Origin: Hydrogenophilales bacterium
GTDB lineage: Bacteria > Pseudomonadota > Gammaproteobacteria > Burkholderiales > Thiobacillaceae
Length of the DNA: 46,690 bases
Assembly: GCA_016719465.1 (NCBI GenBank)
Contig: JADJYY010000022.1
Location: 1 to 46,690, forward strand
Reading direction: 5' to 3'
In this document: piece by piece, positions 43,472-46,690 of the stretch
How the letters are laid out: every line of letters begins with the position of its first letter
How positions within the stretch are numbered: position 1 is the first letter of the stretch
The notes under the pieces: generated by a model
Database searches by the model: none
What the model was told of the DNA's origin: nothing
The model's input: the letters and a program-made list of their open reading frames with translations, nothing else
Program-made: the position numbers and the translations under genes

Positions 43472-44452
43472 CTAAGCCCGCCCGATGCGCGCTCCGAGGG
43501 TCCCGAGAACGCCTCCCAGCCTGCTCATGGCCAGGGAAGCGCCGGCCCTCGCCAACTCGGCCGGGCCATAGCGTTCGCGCATGTTGCAGCCATCGCACAG
43601 TTCGGGGATGGCCGCCATGCCCTCGCGGCGTGACAGCACGTCATGGACGCTGTGGCTGGAGACATGCCCGAGGGGATGTCGGTGGCCGATGTCGTTGTAG
43701 CAATAGAGGTATTCCCCGTCCGAGGAGACGAAGAGATCCACGTTGCGCGGTATGCACTTGAAACCGTTGCCGCGCCACTGCCGGACGATTTCCCGCGCGC
43801 TCGGGATGAAATCGATCTCCTGGGAGCGAAGCCGGTGCAGCCGGATCAGCCGCCGTAGTTCCCGGGTCGCCAGTTCATGGTCTTTCAGGCTGCCGCCACG
43901 GTTGTAGAGCGTGGGTGACATGGTCAGCGTCTCCACGCCCTGGCCGCGCAACCAGGCGATGGTGTCCGGCAGGGAGGGCAGGCATTCGGGCATGGGGGTC
44001 AGGCTGATCGCCAGGCGGGTGTGCTTCAACAGCCTCCGCGCCGCGCGGATATTCTCCATGACGCGAGCCTGATCGAGATTGACGTGGACGCGCCCGTACA
44101 CCTCCGGATCGATGCTGGAGAAGGAAACGATCAGCAGCCCGATGGCGCCATCCAGATGGCGGAGCTTGTCTTCATCCAGCAGGTGGCCGTTGCTCACCAT
44201 GTCGAAGCGGACTGGATGGCCGCGCGCGTCCTCGACGTAATCGAAGAATTTCTTGTGGGTCGTGGGCTCGCCGTAGCCGGCGATCACCACGCGGAACACC
44301 TCCCGGGGAGAGAGCCGCGCCAGCACCTGACGCCAGGTCTCCGGCGCCATGAGCCGGGGGTGCTCGATGAGTTCCCGCGGGCACATGGGGCAAAGCGCGT
44401 TGCATTTGCTGGTCCATTCCACATTGACGGCGATTCTGTAGTCTCGGGGCAT
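43472..44452 (-). CDS. Radical SAM protein, unassigned
   Basis: 326 residues. Radical SAM cluster CNALCPMC (Cys17, Cys21, Cys24). The next motifs are VVIAGYGEPTTHKKFFDYV (GGE-like) and NGHLLDEDKL. A C-terminal set of cysteines (FKCIPR, LYCYNDIG, LCDGCNMRERYG) looks like a truncated SPASM/twitch auxiliary cluster region. The substrate is unknown; such proteins often modify peptides or act in cofactor maturation. Downstream of an FMN-binding protein gene by 11 bases, so the two are co-transcribed. Confidence 0.78.
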   Translation of the reverse strand: MPRDYRIAVNVEWTSKCNALCPMCPRELIEHPRLMAPETWRQVLARLSPREVFRVVIAGYGEPTTHKKFFDYVEDARGHPVRFDMVSNGHLLDEDKLRHLDGAIGLLIVSFSSIDPEVYGRVHVNLDQARVMENIRAARRLLKHTRLAISLTPMPECLPSLPDTIAWLRGQGVETLTMSPTLYNRGGSLKDHELATRELRRLIRLHRLRSQEIDFIPSAREIVRQWRGNGFKCIPRNVDLFVSSDGEYLYCYNDIGHRHPLGHVSSHSVHDVLSRREGMAAIPELCDGCNMRERYGPAELARAGASLAMSRLGGVLGTLGARIGRA

Positions 44453-44463
44453 CCGGCTTTCCT

Positions 44464-44958
44464 TCAGGCGGCGGGCATCAGTCTCGGGATGTGCTTCGGG
44501 CAGTTGGGCACCACCTGGTCGATATCGACCCGCACCACCCGCGCGCTGCCGGGGAACAGGGCGAGCAGATCACCCTGATCGAGGATCTCGGCCCTGCCGT
44601 TGACCCGCAGGCGGCCACCGTCCTCGAAGTCGATGAACAGGCAGCCGACATGGGGATTGAGCAGAATATTGCCCAGGCTCATGAAGGCGCCGTTGCCGTC
44701 GAAATCCGGGAAGGCGAAGCATTTCTCGTCAAGGATGCGGATCAGACCCGGGCCCCCTCCCTTGAACGAGCAGTCGCAGCGGCCGTCGGGGGAACTCGTG
44801 GCCAGAAAGAAAAACGGGGCGCCCTCGATCCGGGCATGAAACTCGCCGGGGATGCGGTCCCACAGCAGGCGCTGGCGGCGGGCCTCGTCCCAGAGATCGG
44901 CCGTGCCCCAACGCTGTTGCGCGGCCAACTCGCCCGGATTGAACGGCGGGAAATCCAT
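44464..44958 (-). CDS. Pyridoxamine 5'-phosphate oxidase-family (FMN-binding split-barrel) protein
   Basis: 164 residues from ATG 44958 (MDFPPFNPGELAAQQRWG). Split-barrel FMN-binding fold: FFFLATSSPDGRCDCSFKGGGPGLIRI near residues 56-82, GNILLNPHVGCLFIDFEDGGRLRVNGRAEIL and a C-terminal RVDIDQVVPNCPKHIPRL. The VVPNCPKHIPRL ending is typical of the PNPOx-like flavin proteins related to flavin reductase or phosphohydrolase fusions. It is not vitamin B6 oxidase itself on this length. Pairs with the radical SAM gene downstream. Confidence 0.82.
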   Translation of the reverse strand: MDFPPFNPGELAAQQRWGTADLWDEARRQRLLWDRIPGEFHARIEGAPFFFLATSSPDGRCDCSFKGGGPGLIRILDEKCFAFPDFDGNGAFMSLGNILLNPHVGCLFIDFEDGGRLRVNGRAEILDQGDLLALFPGSARVVRVDIDQVVPNCPKHIPRLMPAA

Positions 44959-45241
44959 CGGTGAACTCCATGATCTGTAGGGGTCTGCGTCATCGGCGGC
45001 GATCCGCCCACCTCCGACGCCCCAAGTCTTGCCCGGAATGATTAAGTCTGGCTTAACACCGACCGCCGGGTTTTCACCAGCCCGGGAGTACCGGGGAAAG
45101 GAGCGCTTTCCCGGCGTATGCGGCAGCGTCCACCTGCGCGGGAAATGCGCGCGGTCCCGGAGAAATTGTGAAGGCCCCAAACACTGCGGGGTCCGGAGTG
45201 AAACCGGGTACCTTCCGCGAAATGCCCGAGTCGTGATGGAT

Positions 45242-45317
45242 TGGCGCCCCCGACACGAATCGAACGTGTGACCCTCCCCTTAGGAGGGGGATGCTCTATC
45301 CACTGAGCTACGGGGGC
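45242..45317 (-). tRNA. tRNA-Arg (anticodon CCT)
   Basis: 76 bases on the minus strand with encoded CCA. Acceptor GCCCCCG/CGGGGGC, anticodon loop CTCCTAA (CCT), and T-arm ACACGTTCGATTCGTGT. A TAGAAT -10-like hexamer lies 14-19 bases upstream (45331-45336 on the plus strand as ATTCTA). Confidence 0.93.
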
Positions 45318-45369
45318 ATAATGGGGCGCGATTCTACCTCAGGCCCGCCCGCCTCGGCCGCCTCTCCGG

Positions 45370-45957
45370 ATGACTTCCTTGAGCAAAACCCTGCTGCTCC
45401 TCATGCTTTCGGCTGGCGCCGCTTACCTGGCGTTCCGCTGGGCCGGGCGTGGCGCGCCGCCGACGGAGGGCGGCCCGGCGCCCACCTTCGAACTCCGTGA
45501 TGCGGAAGGACGCGCGCATCGCCTGGCGGATTACGCCGGCCGCTGGCTGGTGTTGTATTTCTATCCCAGGGACGAGACGCCGGGATGTACGGCCCAGGCC
45601 TGCGGTCTGCGCGACGGTTTCGCCGAATTCCAGCGCCGCGACGTGGCCTTGCTGGGGGTTTCCCTGGACGACACGGGCAGCCATGCCGCCTTCGCCAAGC
45701 ATCACCGGTTGCCCTTTCCCCTGCTGTCCGATCCGGGCGGCTACGTGGCCCGGACTTATGGCGCCTTGTGGGCACTGGGTCCGGTCAGGTTCGCCAAGCG
45801 CCACACCTACCTGATCGATCCCCGGGGTCGCCTTGCCCGGGCCATGCTGTCCGTCACTCCGGGCACCCACGCCGCCGATGTTCTGGCGGAAATCGATCGG
45901 ATCGGGCTTGAACCTCGTCCGGCCGGCACCAATAATCCAGACATGCCCCTCCGATAA
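45370..45957 (+). CDS. Peroxiredoxin, PrxQ/Bcp type, membrane-anchored or exported
   Basis: 195 residues. N-terminal hydrophobic segment TLLLLMLSAGAAYLAF (signal or anchor), then the thioredoxin-fold domain. Peroxidatic and resolving Cys lie four residues apart in DETPGCTAQACGLRDGF, the atypical 2-Cys PrxQ/Bcp pattern. Also VLLGVSLDD-like GVSLDDTGSHAAFAKHH, and FAKRHTYLIDPRG. Ordinary Bcp lacks the N-terminal extension, so this copy probably works at the membrane or in the periplasm, reducing peroxides with thioredoxin-type donors. Confidence 0.9.
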   Translation: MTSLSKTLLLLMLSAGAAYLAFRWAGRGAPPTEGGPAPTFELRDAEGRAHRLADYAGRWLVLYFYPRDETPGCTAQACGLRDGFAEFQRRDVALLGVSLDDTGSHAAFAKHHRLPFPLLSDPGGYVARTYGALWALGPVRFAKRHTYLIDPRGRLARAMLSVTPGTHAADVLAEIDRIGLEPRPAGTNNPDMPLR

Positions 45958-45990
45958 ACGGGTTCATCCCGAGTTCACCACGAGTCCATC

Positions 45991-46389
45991 ATGAGCCACC
46001 TGACCAAGAAAGATCGTCTTGCCATTCGCGCCGCCCTGGAAGAACAGCGCGCCAATTTGTTGCATGGCCTGAAGGCCGCCCTGGAGGAAAGCGGCCAGAC
46101 CCAGTACGCGGCGGTGCTGGGAAAATCCTCGGGAGACAGCGCCGACGAGGCGCTGGCGGTGACGCTGGGCAACCTCTCCGCCGCCCGCATGGACCATGAA
46201 GTCCGCTCCCTGCAGGCCATGGAGGATGCAGCCGGCCGCCTGGATTCGCCCGATTTCGGCATTTGCGAGGACTGCGGCGCCCATATCCCCGCCGCGCGAC
46301 TGATCGCCAACCCCACCGCCACCCGTTGCGTCGCTTGCCAGGAACGCCACGAACACACCTACACCGGCCAGACCCACGGCTCCCTGTAA
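45991..46389 (+). CDS. DksA/TraR-family zinc-finger protein
   Basis: 132 residues. Coiled-coil N-terminus (KDRLAIRAALEEQRANLLHGLKAALEES) and a C-terminal C4 zinc finger: CEDCGAHIPAARL... and CVACQERHE, i.e. CxxC-N17-CxxC as in DksA. These proteins bind the RNA polymerase secondary channel with ppGpp. Shorter than E. coli DksA (151 residues), and the coiled-coil tip lacks the usual DxxDxA-like acidic pair as I can see it, so a DksA paralogue is likely. Its own terminator follows. Confidence 0.9.
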   Translation: MSHLTKKDRLAIRAALEEQRANLLHGLKAALEESGQTQYAAVLGKSSGDSADEALAVTLGNLSAARMDHEVRSLQAMEDAAGRLDSPDFGICEDCGAHIPAARLIANPTATRCVACQERHEHTYTGQTHGSL

Positions 46390-46407
46390 GACCCATTCGC
46401 ATTTTCC

Positions 46408-46440
46408 AGGCCGGGGCTGACCCGGCCTTTCTCTTTTTTC
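46408..46440 (+). terminator. Rho-independent terminator after the DksA-like gene
   Basis: AGGCCGGG-GCTGA-CCCGGCCT (8 bp, five-base loop) runs into TTCTCTTTTTT. Confidence 0.88.
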
Positions 46441-46467
46441 ACCTTTTCTGCTCCTGTTCCCCGCCCC

Positions 46468-46690
46468 ATGCCCTACCTCACCATCGACCGCGTATGCCTG
46501 GCCTATGGCCACTGGCCCCTGCTGGACGGCGCCGCCCTGGTCATCGACAAGGGCGAGCGCATTGGCCTGATCGGCCGCAACGGGGCCGGCAAGTCGAGTC
46601 TGCTGAAACTGCTGATCGGGCTGATCCAGCCGGATGATGGCGTGGTCTGGCGCATGCCCCATCTGCGCATGGCTTTCGTGCCCCAGGAGC
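46468..46690 (+). CDS. ABC-F family ATPase, Uup-like, N-terminal 74 residues, runs off the right edge
   Basis: ATG at 46468 opens MPYLTIDRVCLAYGHWPLLDGAALVIDKGERIGLIGRNGAGKSSLLKLLIGLIQPDDG. Walker A GRNGAGKS at about residues 36-43 and the absence of TM segments mark an ABC-F cytosolic ATPase. The LLDGA...ERIGLIGRNGAGKSSL order resembles Uup, a ribosome/replication-associated member. The gene continues beyond the window, so subfamily and length cannot be checked. Confidence 0.82.
   Translation, partial: MPYLTIDRVCLAYGHWPLLDGAALVIDKGERIGLIGRNGAGKSSLLKLLIGLIQPDDGVVWRMPHLRMAFVPQE

Overview
The window looks like a high-GC betaproteobacterial chromosome segment, probably from the Rhodocyclales/Nitrosomonadales side. 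The basis is gene content: pilT/pilU next to yggS-proC-yggT, a rlmH-maf-rng run, lysA-lptM-cyaY, a lysine/alanine-rich histone H1-like protein, and a prpE-B-C-D propionate operon. The genus cannot be named from the sequence. Most of the window is housekeeping DNA. No integrase, transposase, phage module or CRISPR array was seen.

Layout. 1-4 kb (minus): the 5' part of gltB and an hvfA-hvfB-hvfC (bufferin-type) RiPP metallophore cluster, all riddled with single-base indels. 4-8.8 kb: an Hsp20 gene with a heat-shock-type promoter, argB, a conserved protein of unknown function, an EVE-domain protein, a TauE/SafE permease and a secreted alpha/beta hydrolase. 8.8-15.4 kb: pilU and pilT (minus), diverging from a tightly overlapping yggS-proC-yggT-DUF167-dynamin-like GTPase operon (plus). 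15.4-19 kb (minus): a SenB-like glycosyltransferase, rlmH, maf and rng. 19-20 kb: tRNA-Ala(GGC) and tRNA-Glu(TTC) behind a strong promoter, a terminator, then about 0.75 kb of non-coding DNA with DnaA-box-like sites and a C/G-tract repeat.

20-25.8 kb: an OmpA protein with six thrombospondin-3 calcium repeats, DUF4197, mscL, nadA, hda coupled to a GT-B glycosyltransferase, and a thioredoxin. 25.8-32.6 kb: a small unknown protein, the histone-like gene, lysA-lptM diverging from cyaY, two cyclic-nucleotide-binding-domain proteins, an AEC permease (frameshifted), a secreted repeat protein and a Met-rich exported protein. 32.6-38.5 kb (minus): the prpE-prpB-prpC-prpD methylcitrate operon, with dispersed repeats in every intergenic gap. 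38.8-46.7 kb: a diguanylate cyclase fused to a phosphonate-binding-type sensor, trpG-trpD, a radical SAM/FMN-oxidase pair, tRNA-Arg(CCT), a PrxQ-type peroxiredoxin, a DksA/TraR zinc-finger protein and the start of an ABC-F ATPase.

Sequence quality matters here. The first 4 kb carries dense frameshifts in genes whose codons are otherwise well conserved. Isolated single indels also break hsp20, argB, the histone gene and the AEC permease, each repairable by one small change. A 24-base C run at 31098-31121 also looks artificial. Sequencing error is the simplest explanation for much of this, and decay calls should be held lightly. The most biologically interesting items are the metallophore cluster, the orphan SenB-like gene, the two CNBD proteins, the repeat-laden prp operon, the PhnD-type/GGDEF fusion and the DnaA-box cluster.
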